From an uncultured Oscillospiraceae bacterium (GTDB taxonomy: Bacteria > Bacillota > Clostridia > Oscillospirales > Oscillospiraceae): a stretch of DNA of 36,235 nucleotides. The stretch is from the NCBI GenBank assembly GCA_947589545.1, contig CANQBA010000041.1, forward strand, positions 1 through 36,235, given 5' to 3'. Both the position numbers and the translations under genes were made by a program. This document shows, piece by piece, positions 23,998 to 32,424 of the stretch. A model generated the notes under the pieces. It was not told where the DNA came from and did no database searches. It was given only the letters and a program-made list of their open reading frames with translations. Numbering within the stretch: position 1 is the first letter of the stretch; every line of letters begins with the position of its first letter.

Positions 23998-24018
23998 GCG
24001 TTCAGAAACCTAAAGGGA

Positions 24019-24882
24019 CTACTTTACGCTCCGGGCGAATTCCCGGGGGGTGACGCCGTACTCCGCCTTGAAGGCCCGGTAGAAGCCCGTATAATCCCCG
24101 AAGCCGCACTCGGCCCAGACGTGACTGGGCTTGACCCCCTGTGCCATCAGGGAGCGGGCGATCTGAAGCCGCTTTTTCATGATGTACCGGTGGACGCTGG
24201 TGCCCACCAGGCGGTTGAATTCGTGGCTCAGGTGGTATTTGCTGACGTAAAAATGCTCGGCCAGCTCCTCCAGGGAGAGATTTTCCCCGTAGTGCTGGGC
24301 GATATAGTCCACCACCTGGCCCACCACCTGCCCGCCCCGGGTCAGATCCTCCGCCGGGGCCGTCTCCCGCTGGGCGATGCGGTTGATCTCCACCAGCAAA
24401 AGCGTCAGCAGACATTCCGGCATCAGCTCGTCGCCGAAGCCCCCGTCCTGGAGCTCGCCGTAGAGCTTGCCGACGATGTCGTAGATCCGGCGCTGATCCT
24501 CCGGCGTCATGTGCAGCTGGTTGCGGTAGCGGGGGCAGGAGGGATCGAGACACAGCATCAGATCCGTCCGCTTGGTGCTGAGACGCTTGATGGCCTTGGG
24601 ATCCACCCACAGGACGTACCGCTCATAGACCTCCCGCTCCGGGCGGATATGTACCTGGTGCAGCTCCCGGGGGGAGATGAGCAGGATGTCCCCCTGCTCC
24701 ACCTTGTAGAGCTTGCTCTCGATGGTGTAGGTCACATCGCCGGAGATGAGGAAAAAGATCTCAAAAAAATCGTGGTGATGAAGCTTTACCTTTTTAAGGT
24801 AGGAGTCGCGCTTGTACTGAAGCTCGAAATCCGGCCTTTTCATGATCTGCCGCGTGTCGAACGCCTTGGGCTCGTTGGCCAT
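24019..24882 (-). CDS. AraC-family transcriptional regulator
   Basis: The 287-residue product has an N-terminal cupin sensor (about 20-150, with the HHHDFFEIFFLISGDVTYTI and GDILLISPRELHQV strands that usually bind a sugar) and a C-terminal double helix-turn-helix (about 185-285). The second HTH carries the hallmark VWAECGFGDYTGFYRAFK and GVTPREFARS. The start at 24882 is set by GAGGAGGGA seven bases upstream; the frame stays open further upstream but no ribosome site supports a longer protein. Located directly upstream of the GH4 gene and next to the hexuronate genes, it likely senses a uronate or oligogalacturonide and controls one or both units (inference). Confidence 0.9.
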   Translation of the reverse strand: MANEPKAFDTRQIMKRPDFELQYKRDSYLKKVKLHHHDFFEIFFLISGDVTYTIESKLYKVEQGDILLISPRELHQVHIRPEREVYERYVLWVDPKAIKRLSTKRTDLMLCLDPSCPRYRNQLHMTPEDQRRIYDIVGKLYGELQDGGFGDELMPECLLTLLLVEINRIAQRETAPAEDLTRGGQVVGQVVDYIAQHYGENLSLEELAEHFYVSKYHLSHEFNRLVGTSVHRYIMKKRLQIARSLMAQGVKPSHVWAECGFGDYTGFYRAFKAEYGVTPREFARSVK

Positions 24883-24909
24883 GCCCGTCCCTCCTCGTAT
24901 AATAAGATT

Positions 24910-24937
24910 AGCAGAGATTTTATAAGTGTTATCTGCT
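24910..24937. promoter_or_regulatory. Inverted repeat upstream of the AraC gene
   Basis: AGCAGA (24910-24915) and TCTGCT (24932-24937) form a perfect 6-bp inverted repeat with 16-bp spacing, 28-55 bp upstream of the AraC start codon, in an AT-rich stretch where its promoter must lie. It may be an operator, possibly autoregulatory. No clear -35/-10 pair is seen on the minus strand. The rest of 24883-25024 holds nothing I recognise. Confidence 0.35.
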
Positions 24938-25024
24938 GAGTTCACACCGGAAAAACCAGCAGGAAAAGGGATGCCCGTGGTACAATGGCTGTAGGACAGC
25001 AGGGACAAGTTCTTTTCCCTCCCG

Positions 25025-25570
25025 TTGCGCCGCAAGGCGGCTTCATGCAAAGTCAGTCCCCCTGGACCGGAAGTAAGCTGCAAACTCATTAGCGGCCGGT
25101 TTGCTGACCCGGAGGCTGCTGCCAAGGCCATTCAAGCCGCCGCCAAAGGCTCCTACCGGCTGCCCAAGACGGTAAACGATTCGGTGAACCAGGCCATGTC
25201 CGTCTCCATCGCCGCCATGCGCGCCCTGGAGAGCCAGATCAAAACGCTGGACAAGGCCATCGAGCAGCAGTTTGAGATCATCCCTAACACGTTGACCTCC
25301 ATTCCCGGCATCGGTAAGGTCTACTCCGCCGGCATCATCGCCGAGATCGGCGACATCAACCGATTTCAGTCCCAGGCATCTGTCGCCAAGTACGCCGGCC
25401 TTGTCTGGACCCAGCACCAGTCCGGTGAATTTGAGGCCCAGCACACCCAGCTCATCAAGTCCGGCAGCCGTTTCCTCCGCTACTACCTGCTGGAAGCCAC
25501 CAACTCCGTTCTTGTGGGGTACTTCTTTCGCAAATTTTCTCTTATTGCATTCTTGACTTCACACCATTAG
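25025..25570 (+). pseudogene. Truncated IS110-family transposase
   Basis: From about 25085 the frame matches the C-terminal (transposase_20) half of IS110 transposases: the helical stretch before TSIPGIGKVYSAGIIAEIGD, then FQSQASVAKYAGLVW and GSRFLRYYLLEATNSV. The N-terminal DEDD (RuvC-like) catalytic domain is missing, and the usual C-terminal tail is replaced by unrelated residues after about 25510. The first ~20 codons look like non-coding sequence read by chance. It is an inactive remnant between the GH4/AraC unit and the uxa operon, so it marks an old insertion and deletion at this boundary. Confidence 0.85.
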
Positions 25571-25701
25571 ACTTCGCCGCATTTGGGAAAAAAGCGGCCC
25601 TGAGACAATCATAATTCGACGGGGCCCGATTGTCAATGAAAATTGCCGCAACTTTTGCAATGCTTTCCCGCAAATATCGGTATTCCGAGATAAAACATGG
25701 C

Positions 25702-25765
25702 TGGTATAATTATTTATTAGAAATTGAAAAAATGTATGGAAATGTTTGTACAGTTCTGCTATAAT
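25702..25765 (+). promoter_or_regulatory. Candidate promoter region of uxaB-uxaA
   Basis: An extended -10 box TGGTATAAT (25702-25710) and a second TATAAT (25760-25765) lie in the AT-rich 262-bp gap before uxaB; neither has a good -35 box. A GACAATC/GATTGTC inverted repeat (25604-25610 and 25628-25634) lies further upstream and could be a regulator site or an end of the insertion remnant. Which -10 is used cannot be told from sequence. Confidence 0.4.
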
Positions 25766-25832
25766 TAAAGACAGCATATTGTCCTCTGTTGGGCAAACAA
25801 CATAAAAAACTACATTCAGGAGGAGCGGCAAA

Positions 25833-27329
25833 ATGGAACTTTTAAATTACGACACCCTGCAAAAATCCGGCTACACGGGCTACATACTCAAGGACGCCCC
25901 TGAAAAGGTCATGCAGTTCGGCGAAGGCAACTTCCTGCGGGCATTTGTCAACTACTGGTTCGACGTCTCCAACGAGAAGGTGGGCTGGAACGGCAAGTGC
26001 GTCCTCATACAGCCCATCGCCATGGGCCTTACCAAGCTCATCAACGCCCAGGAGGGCCTCTACACCCTCTATCTCCGGGGCAACGAGAACGGGGAGAAGA
26101 TCGACCGCAAGCGGGTGATCTCCTCCGTTTCCAGGTGCCTCAACCCCTATGAGAAAGAGGGCTTTGACGCCATGATGGCCCTGGCCGTCAGCGACGATCT
26201 GGAGTACGTGGTCTCCAACACCACCGAAGCCGGCATCGTCTACGATCCCGCCTGCCAGATCTCCGACGCGCCCTGCTCCTCCTTCCCCGGCAAGCTGACC
26301 CAGGTGCTCTTTACCCGGTATAAGGCGGGGAAGGGCGGCCTTGTGATCCTCTCCTGCGAGCTCATCGACAATAACGGCAAGGAGCTTCAGAAGTGCGTCA
26401 ACCAGTACATCGACCAGTGGGGCCTGGACGACGGCTTCAGATCCTACGTCAATCAGGACTGCACCTTCTGCTCCACTCTGGTGGACCGCATCGTCCCCGG
26501 CCGCATCCGCGACGCCGCCGAGGTGGCGAAGCTGGAGGAGCAAAACGGCTACCACGACGAGCTCATCGACGTGGGCGAGGTCTTCGGCGTTTGGAACATC
26601 GAGGGGCCGGAGTGGCTGGCGGAGAAGCTGCCCTTCAAGGCCGCCGGGCTCAACTGCCCCGTGGTGCCCGACGTGACCCCCTATAAAAAGCGCAAGGTGC
26701 GCATTTTGAACGGCGCCCACACCGGCTTCGTGCTGGGCGCGTATCTGGCGGGCTTCAACATCGTCCGGGACTGCATGGAGAACGACACCGTCCGGAGCTT
26801 CATGAACAAGATGCTCTACGACGAGGTGATCCCCACCCTGCCCCTGGACAAGAAGGATCTCACCGACTTTGCCGCCGCGGTGCAGGATAGGTTCAACAAC
26901 CCCTTCGTCAACCATGAGCTCATGAGCATCAGCCTCAACTCCACCTCCAAGTGGCGCGCCCGCAACATGCCCAGCTTCCTGGAGTATGTGGAGCTGAAAA
27001 AGGCCCTGCCTCCCTGCCTCACCGCCTCCTTCGCCGCCTACATCGCCTTCTACTCCACCGATATCCAGGAGCTTTCCGACAAGGGTCTGGTGTGCAAGCG
27101 CGCCAAGGGCAACACCTACGTCTGCTCCGACGACCGCTGGGCGCTGGAGTTCTACTGGGAGCACAGGAACGACGATGACGCGACCCTCGTCCACGCCGTC
27201 ATGACCAACGAGCAGATGTGGGGCCAGGATCTCACCCAGGTTCCCGGCTTCGAGGCCGCCGTTGTGGAGCTTTTAAAGAAGATCAGAGCCGAGGGCACGC
27301 TGGCGGTGTACGCCGGCGCGGTGAAGTGA
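25833..27329 (+). CDS. uxaB: Tagaturonate reductase (altronate oxidoreductase)
   Basis: UxaB reduces D-tagaturonate to D-altronate with NADH, the second step of galacturonate breakdown in the cytoplasm. The 498-residue length and layout fit the long-chain mannitol dehydrogenase family: an N-terminal Rossmann domain (VMQFGEGNFLRAFVNYW, the family nucleotide-binding start), then CTFCSTLVDRIVPG and VRILNGAHTGFVLGAYL, which carry the conserved Lys/Asn-x-x-His active-site region. Mannonate-type UxuB proteins have a different N-terminal pattern, so the tagaturonate call is preferred. ATG 25833 follows AGGAGGAG. The next gene starts 9 bp after the stop, so uxaB and uxaA form one unit. Confidence 0.92.
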   Translation: MELLNYDTLQKSGYTGYILKDAPEKVMQFGEGNFLRAFVNYWFDVSNEKVGWNGKCVLIQPIAMGLTKLINAQEGLYTLYLRGNENGEKIDRKRVISSVSRCLNPYEKEGFDAMMALAVSDDLEYVVSNTTEAGIVYDPACQISDAPCSSFPGKLTQVLFTRYKAGKGGLVILSCELIDNNGKELQKCVNQYIDQWGLDDGFRSYVNQDCTFCSTLVDRIVPGRIRDAAEVAKLEEQNGYHDELIDVGEVFGVWNIEGPEWLAEKLPFKAAGLNCPVVPDVTPYKKRKVRILNGAHTGFVLGAYLAGFNIVRDCMENDTVRSFMNKMLYDEVIPTLPLDKKDLTDFAAAVQDRFNNPFVNHELMSISLNSTSKWRARNMPSFLEYVELKKALPPCLTASFAAYIAFYSTDIQELSDKGLVCKRAKGNTYVCSDDRWALEFYWEHRNDDDATLVHAVMTNEQMWGQDLTQVPGFEAAVVELLKKIRAEGTLAVYAGAVK

Positions 27330-27338
27330 GGTGACACG

Positions 27339-28823
27339 ATGACTGATTTCATCCACATAAACCCCAAAGACAACGTGGTGGTGGCCCTCCACCCCATCCA
27401 AAAGGGCGTCGTTTTTGAGGGCGACGGGTACGCCGTCACCGCCGCCATGGACATCCCCCAGGGGCACAAAATGACCCTGAAGCCCCTCTCCGAGGGGGAT
27501 CAGGTGGTCAAATACGGCTTCTCCATCGGCCACGCCACCGAAAGCGTGGGGGCGGGGGAGTGGATCCACACCCACAACATGCGCACCAATCTGGAGGGGG
27601 AGCTGGAGTACACCTATACCCCCAACGTGCACTTCCCTGAGAAGCTGGAGGCCCCCGCCTTTATGGGCTACCGCCGCAAGGACGGCCGGGCCGCCATCCG
27701 CAACGAGATCTGGATCATCCCCACCGTGGGCTGTGTCAACGACGTGGCCAAGGCCCTGGTGCGGGAGAATCAGGATCTGGTGACAGGCTCCATCGACGGC
27801 CTTTACACCTTCACCCACCCCTTCGGCTGTTCCCAGACCGGCCATGACCACGCCCAGACCCGCAAGCTCCTGGCCGCCCTCACCCGCCACTCCAACGCCG
27901 GGGCGGTGCTGGTGCTGAGCCTGGGGTGCGAGAATCTGACCCACGAGCAGTTTTTGCAGGAGCTGGGGGACTACGACCCCGACCGGGTGAAATTCCTCAC
28001 CTGCCAGGAGGTGGACGACGAGCTGGAGGCCGCCAGGCCCCTTCTGGAGGAGCTGGCCGCCTACGCGGGACAGTTCAAGCGCGAGCCCATCCCCGCCAGC
28101 GAGCTGGTGGTGGGCATGAAGTGCGGCGGCTCCGACGGTCTCTCCGGCATCACCGCCAACCCCACCGTGGGGCGCTTTTCCGATATTTTGGGCGCTATGG
28201 GCGGCTCCACCGTGCTCACCGAGGTGCCGGAGATGTTCGGCGCGGAGGGCTTTTTGCTGGATCGGTGCGTCAATGAGGAGGTCTTCCACAAGGCCGTCAA
28301 CATGATCAACGGCTTCAAGGACTATTTCATCCGCCACAACGAGGTGGTCTACGATAACCCCAGCCCCGGCAACAAAGCCGGCGGCATCACCACCCTGGAG
28401 GACAAGTCCTGCGGCTGTGTCCAGAAGGGCGGCTCCGCCCCCATCATGGACGTGATCGGCTACGGCGAGCCTGTCACCACAAAGGGCCTCAACATGCTCT
28501 ACGGCCCGGGCAACGACCTGGTGTCCGCCACGGCCCTGACGGCCGCCGGGGCGCACCTTATCCTGTTCACCACCGGCCGCGGCACCCCCTTCGGCGCGCC
28601 GGCCCCCACCATGAAGCTGGCAACCAACACGCCGCTGGCCACGAAAAAGTCCACCTGGATCGACTTCAACGCCGGCGTGGTGGCCGACGGCACGCGCACC
28701 ATCGACGAGGCCGCCCACGACCTTCTTGACCTGGTGCTGGAGGTGGCCTCCGGCAAGAAGACCTGGGCCGAGAAGAAGGGCTTTAGGGAGATCAGCATCT
28801 TCAAGGACGGCGTGGTGCTGTAA
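27339..28823 (+). CDS. uxaA: Altronate dehydratase
   Basis: UxaA removes water from D-altronate to give 2-keto-3-deoxygluconate, using a metal centre. The 494-residue chain has the full two-part form: an N-terminal SAF domain (about 5-100) and the large C-terminal altronate dehydratase domain. Visible family segments include FMGYRRKDGRAAIRNEIWI, FTHPFGCSQTG, LVVGMKCGGSDGLSGITANP and the Cys-rich EDKSCGCVQKGG. These conserved Cys and His residues probably hold the iron. It is translationally close to uxaB (9 bp gap) and ends in front of a series of hairpins, so the uxaB-uxaA transcript likely stops there. Confidence 0.94.
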   Translation: MTDFIHINPKDNVVVALHPIQKGVVFEGDGYAVTAAMDIPQGHKMTLKPLSEGDQVVKYGFSIGHATESVGAGEWIHTHNMRTNLEGELEYTYTPNVHFPEKLEAPAFMGYRRKDGRAAIRNEIWIIPTVGCVNDVAKALVRENQDLVTGSIDGLYTFTHPFGCSQTGHDHAQTRKLLAALTRHSNAGAVLVLSLGCENLTHEQFLQELGDYDPDRVKFLTCQEVDDELEAARPLLEELAAYAGQFKREPIPASELVVGMKCGGSDGLSGITANPTVGRFSDILGAMGGSTVLTEVPEMFGAEGFLLDRCVNEEVFHKAVNMINGFKDYFIRHNEVVYDNPSPGNKAGGITTLEDKSCGCVQKGGSAPIMDVIGYGEPVTTKGLNMLYGPGNDLVSATALTAAGAHLILFTTGRGTPFGAPAPTMKLATNTPLATKKSTWIDFNAGVVADGTRTIDEAAHDLLDLVLEVASGKKTWAEKKGFREISIFKDGVVL

Positions 28824-28828
28824 CTGGC

Positions 28829-28855
28829 TTGAAAGGCCGCAAAGCGGCCTTTCAA
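28829..28855 (+). terminator. Hairpin ending the uxaB-uxaA unit
   Basis: TTGAAAGGCCGC (28829-28840), loop AAA and GCGGCCTTTCAA (28844-28855) form a perfect 12-bp stem six bases after the uxaA stop codon. It has no strict U-run, but position and strength suggest transcript termination or 3' end protection. Confidence 0.65.
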
Positions 28856-28868
28856 TGCCAAGGGGAAA

Positions 28869-28993
28869 AATTTTCTCTGAATTTCGCAAAATTCAGAGAA
28901 AATTACCCTGCCGTCGCCCTGCGTGCGTCCCGAAGGGACACACTAAGGGCGACAAAAGGGATTTTTCCCGACGCGCATGTCGCCGGGAAAAAT
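28869..28993. repeat. Cluster of three further strong hairpins between uxaA and kdgA
   Basis: Stems are 28869-28884 with 28889-28904 (16 bp, perfect, AT-rich), 28913-28920 with 28946-28953 (8 bp, with an inner GTCCC/GGGAC), and 28961-28970 with 28984-28993 (10 bp, perfect). With the hairpin at 28829 they fill most of the 348-bp gene-free stretch. No reading frame here looks real. They may be REP-type repeats or a structured RNA. Confidence 0.7.
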
Positions 28994-29062
28994 ATCGAAT
29001 TTGAGTTTTTTGACAAGCTGCATATCCGTTGCCTTTCGCTTTTTTGACGGAAAATCCATGCC

Positions 29063-29097
29063 TTTTGGCTTGACTTACAGCCAAAATACACTATAAT
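29063..29097 (+). promoter_or_regulatory. kdgA operon promoter with palindromic operator over the -35 box
   Basis: TTGACT (29070-29075) and TATAAT (29092-29097) are 16 bp apart. A perfect inverted repeat, TTTTGGCT (29063-29070) and AGCCAAAA (29079-29086), overlaps the -35 box, which is where a repressor would block RNA polymerase. This gives kdgA-kdgK-pfkB-uxaC its own control, apart from uxaB-uxaA. Confidence 0.75.
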
Positions 29098-29171
29098 GGA
29101 TAGTAGAAACGTCCGGCCCGCTCCGGGGCCGGGTTGACTGAAAAATCAATACATACAGGAGGGAACCAACC

Positions 29172-30134
29172 ATGAATGAGATTTTGAAAACCATTTCCAA
29201 CATCGGCATCGTCCCCGTGGTGGCCATCAACGACGCCTCCAAGGCCGTGCCTCTGGCAAAGGCCCTGGTGGCCGGCGGACTTCCCACCGCCGAGGTGACC
29301 TTCCGCACCGCCGCCGCCGAGGACGCCATGCGCGCCATCACCGCCGAGGTGCCCGAGATGCTGGTGGGCGCCGGCACCGTCCTTACCCCCGACCAGCTGG
29401 ACCGGGCCTTGGACGCCGGCAGCAAGTTCATCGTCAGCCCCGGCTTTAACCCGGAAATGGTGAAATACGGCCTCTCCAAGGGCGCTCTCATGCTCCCCGG
29501 CACCGCCACCGGCGGCGAGATGGAGCAGGCGATGGCCCTGGGGCTTGACGTGGTGAAGTTCTTCCCCGCCGAGCAGAACGGCGGCATCGCCAAGATCAAG
29601 GCCCTGGCCGGCCCCTACAAGAAGCTCAAATGGATGCCCACCGGCGGCGTCAACACCAAGAACCTGATGGATTATCTGTCCTTCGACCAGATCGTGGCCT
29701 GCGGCGGCACCTGGATGGTGAAGCCGGAGCTCATCGAGAACGAGAAGTGGGACGAGATCACCGCCATCTGCAAGGACGCCGTCAAGACCATGCTGGGCCT
29801 GCAGATCATGCATGTGGGCATCAACTGCGCCGATCCCGACGAGGCCGCCGCCACCGCCAAGCGGTTCGAGGCCCTCTTCGGCTTCGCCTACAAGGCGGGC
29901 AACAGCTCCGACTTCGCCGGCACCGTGGTGGAGTGCATGAAGAAGCCCGGCCGCGGCAAGAACGGCCACATCGCCATCGGCACCAACAGCGTGGACAGGG
30001 CCATGTACCATCTGGGCCGCCAGGGCGTGGAGTTCGACGAAAGCTCCATCTCCTACAACGACAAGGGCCAGGCCAAGAACGTCTACCTGAAGGAAGAGGT
30101 GGGCGGCTTCGCCATCCACGTCATGAAGAAATAA
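29172..30134 (+). CDS. kdgA: KDPG/KHG aldolase fused to a C-terminal VOC-like domain
   Basis: The enzyme splits 2-keto-3-deoxy-6-phosphogluconate into pyruvate and glyceraldehyde 3-phosphate through a Schiff base. Residues 1 to ~207 form a complete class I aldolase barrel: the Glu41 region (GGLPTAEVTFRTAAAE), GAGTVLTPDQ, SPGFNPEMV and the Schiff-base Lys129 in DVVKFFPAEQNGG. Ordinary KDPG aldolases end near 210 residues; this 320-residue chain adds a domain (~209-320; MHVGINCADPDEAAATAKRF, GHIAIGTNSVDRAMYHLGRQ) with the beta-alpha-beta-beta-beta pattern of vicinal-oxygen-chelate (glyoxalase-fold) proteins. The role of that domain is unknown; it could bind a metal and a sugar acid or tune activity. 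Good GGAGGG ribosome site; first gene of its operon. Confidence 0.88.
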   Translation: MNEILKTISNIGIVPVVAINDASKAVPLAKALVAGGLPTAEVTFRTAAAEDAMRAITAEVPEMLVGAGTVLTPDQLDRALDAGSKFIVSPGFNPEMVKYGLSKGALMLPGTATGGEMEQAMALGLDVVKFFPAEQNGGIAKIKALAGPYKKLKWMPTGGVNTKNLMDYLSFDQIVACGGTWMVKPELIENEKWDEITAICKDAVKTMLGLQIMHVGINCADPDEAAATAKRFEALFGFAYKAGNSSDFAGTVVECMKKPGRGKNGHIAIGTNSVDRAMYHLGRQGVEFDESSISYNDKGQAKNVYLKEEVGGFAIHVMKK

Positions 30135-30189
30135 AATACCCGGACCGTCCCCCAATCAATACTATTTTAAAAAAGGAGAAACACCTCTT

Positions 30190-31215
30190 ATGAAAGTTGT
30201 CACCTTCGGCGAGCTTATGATCCGCCTTCAGCCCTATAACTACGAGCGCTTTGTCCAGGCCGACCACCTGGAGTTCACCTTCGGCGGCGGCGAGGCCAAC
30301 GTGGCCGTTTCCCTGGCCAACTACGGCGCCGAGGCCGTCTTCGTCACCAAGCTCCCCGCCCACGCCATCGGCCAGGCGGCGGTGAACAGCCTGCGCCGTT
30401 ACGGCGTCGACACCAGCAAGATCGTCCGCGGCGGCGACCGGGTGGGCATCTACTTCAACGAGAAGGGCGCCTCCCAGCGGCCCAGCGTCTGCATCTATGA
30501 CCGGGCCCACTCCGCCATCCAGGAGGCCGACCCCAGCGAGTTCGACTGGGACGACATCTTCGAGGGCGCCGACTGGTTCCACTTCACCGGCATCACCCCG
30601 GCCCTGGGCCCCAACATGGTGGCCGCCTGCCTCCAGGCCTGCAAGGTGGCCAAGGAGCGCGGCATCAAGATCTCCTGTGACCTCAACTACCGCGGCAAGC
30701 TGTGGACCCGCGACCAGGCCCGCGCCGCCATGACCGAGCTTTGCCAGTACGTGGACGTGTGCATCTCCAACGAGGAGGACGCCAAGGACGTGTTCGGCAT
30801 CGAGGCCGAGGCCACCGATATCACCGCCGGCACCCTCAATAAGGAGGGCTACAAGTCCGTGGCCCGCCAGCTGGCGGACAAGTTCGGCTTTGAGAAGGTC
30901 GCCATCACCCTGCGCGAGTCCAAATCCGCCTTCGACAACGACTGGAGCGCCATGCTCTACGACGTGAAGACCGGCGAGTACTGCTTCTCCAAGCTCTATC
31001 ACCTGCACATCATCGACCGCATCGGCGGCGGCGACTCCTTCGGCGGCGGGCTCATCTACGCCCTGCTCACCGGCCACAACACCCAGAGCGCCGTGGAATT
31101 CGCCGTGGCCGCCTCCGCGCTGAAGCACTCCATCGAGGGCGACTACAACTTCGCCACCGTCCCCGAGGTGGAGAAGCTGGCGGGCGGCGACGCCTCCGGC
31201 CGCGTCCAGCGGTAA
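30190..31215 (+). CDS. kdgK: 2-Keto-3-deoxygluconate kinase (PfkB family)
   Basis: KdgK phosphorylates 2-keto-3-deoxygluconate to KDPG, feeding the aldolase encoded just upstream. The 341-residue ribokinase-fold product has the N-terminal VVTFGELMIRLQP and FGGGEANVAVSLANYG substrate motif and the C-terminal PfkB signature DRIGGGDSFGGGLIYALL with the catalytic Asp. AAGGAG precedes ATG 30190 at a somewhat long spacing. It lies 55 bp after kdgA and 12 bp before a second PfkB kinase, all in one operon. Of the two kinases this one looks more like typical KdgK. Confidence 0.88.
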   Translation: MKVVTFGELMIRLQPYNYERFVQADHLEFTFGGGEANVAVSLANYGAEAVFVTKLPAHAIGQAAVNSLRRYGVDTSKIVRGGDRVGIYFNEKGASQRPSVCIYDRAHSAIQEADPSEFDWDDIFEGADWFHFTGITPALGPNMVAACLQACKVAKERGIKISCDLNYRGKLWTRDQARAAMTELCQYVDVCISNEEDAKDVFGIEAEATDITAGTLNKEGYKSVARQLADKFGFEKVAITLRESKSAFDNDWSAMLYDVKTGEYCFSKLYHLHIIDRIGGGDSFGGGLIYALLTGHNTQSAVEFAVAASALKHSIEGDYNFATVPEVEKLAGGDASGRVQR

Positions 31216-31227
31216 GGGGGGACTGAG

Positions 31228-32316
31228 ATGGAGCACTCCAACCCCCTAACGAAGGGAAGCCGTGGCGGACAGAAGTTCATCACCTTTGGCGAGATCATGC
31301 TCCGCCTCACCCCCCCGAACTATGAGAAGATCCGGGCCGCCAACGAGTTTGAGGCCAGCTACGGCGGCTCCGAGGCCAACATCGCCCTGGCTCTTGCCAA
31401 CCTTGGCGTGGACAGCACATTCTTTTCCGTGGTGCCCAACAACTCCCTGGGCAAGAGCGCCGTCAGGATGCTCAGATCCAACGACGTCCACTGCACGCCG
31501 GTGATCCTCTCCACCCCTGAGGAGACCCCCACCCACCGGCTGGGTACCTATTATCTGGAAACCGGCTACGGGATCCGGCCCAGCAAGGTCACCTATGACC
31601 GCAAGCACTCCGCCATTTCGGAGTTCGACTTCTCCAAGGTGGATGTGAACTACCTGCTGGACGGCTTTGACTGGCTGCATCTGAGCGGCATCACCCCGGC
31701 GCTGTCCGCCTCCTGCGGCGACTTCATCCTGAAGCTGATGGAGACGGCCAAGGAGAAGGGCATGACCGTCAGCTTCGACGGCAACTTCCGTTCGCTCCTG
31801 TGGAGCTGGGAGGAGGCCCGGGATTACTGCACCAAGTGCCTGCCCTATGTGGATGTGCTGTTCGGCGTGGAGCCGTACCACATCTGGAAGGATCCCGCCA
31901 ACCCCAAGAAGGGGGACGTGAAGGACGGGATCTCCCGCCAGCCCAGCTGGGAGGAGCAGGACGAGATCAACCAGGCCTTTGTGGCGGCGTACCCCAACAT
32001 CAAGTGCATCGCCCGCCACGTCCGCTACGCCCACTCCGGCTCGGAAAACAGCCTGATGGCCTACATGTGGTATCAGGGCCACACCTTTGAGTCGAAGCTC
32101 TTCACCTTCAACATCCTGGATCGTGTGGGCGGCGGCGACGCCTTTGCCAGCGGCCTCATCTACGCCATGATGAACAACTATAAGCCCATGGATATGATCA
32201 ATTTCGCCGTGGCCAGCTCCGTCATCAAGCACACCATCCACGGCGACGGCAACATCACCGACGATGTGGAGTCCATCAGGAACCTGATGAACATGAACTA
32301 CGACATCAAACGGTAA
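31228..32316 (+). CDS. Second PfkB-family sugar kinase, KdgK paralogue
   Basis: The 362-residue product is clearly related to the preceding KdgK (FITFGEIMLRLTP, YGGSEANIALALANLG, DRVGGGDAFASGLIYAMM with the catalytic Asp) but is diverged and has insertions near residues 220-245 (KDPANPKKGDVKDG). All active-site motifs remain, so it should be active. Possible substrates are 2-keto-3-deoxygluconate or a related keto-deoxy sugar acid; sequence alone does not decide. The tandem arrangement suggests duplication with later specialisation. The start at 31228 has GGGGGGA about 7 bases upstream; a later start at the conserved FITFGE block is less likely. Confidence 0.82.
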   Translation: MEHSNPLTKGSRGGQKFITFGEIMLRLTPPNYEKIRAANEFEASYGGSEANIALALANLGVDSTFFSVVPNNSLGKSAVRMLRSNDVHCTPVILSTPEETPTHRLGTYYLETGYGIRPSKVTYDRKHSAISEFDFSKVDVNYLLDGFDWLHLSGITPALSASCGDFILKLMETAKEKGMTVSFDGNFRSLLWSWEEARDYCTKCLPYVDVLFGVEPYHIWKDPANPKKGDVKDGISRQPSWEEQDEINQAFVAAYPNIKCIARHVRYAHSGSENSLMAYMWYQGHTFESKLFTFNILDRVGGGDAFASGLIYAMMNNYKPMDMINFAVASSVIKHTIHGDGNITDDVESIRNLMNMNYDIKR

Positions 32317-32322
32317 TCTTCG

Positions 32323-32396
32323 GCGCCCGTCTCGTGAAAACGGGACGGGCGCTTGTTCCGTTACCCCCCTGTAGGGGCCGATGACCGCATCGGCCC
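32323..32396. repeat. Two hairpins between the second kinase and uxaC
   Basis: GCGCCCGTC (32323-32331) pairs with GACGGGCGC (32344-32352), followed by a short T-rich patch, and GGGCCGATG (32375-32383) pairs with CATCGGCCC (32388-32396), closing a 4-nt loop. The second resembles dispersed GTAGGGGC-type repeats of gut Firmicutes. They may reduce readthrough into uxaC or set relative mRNA levels. Confidence 0.6.
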
Positions 32397-32424
32397 AAAT
32401 TTCAATGTAAAGGAGACGATTCTT

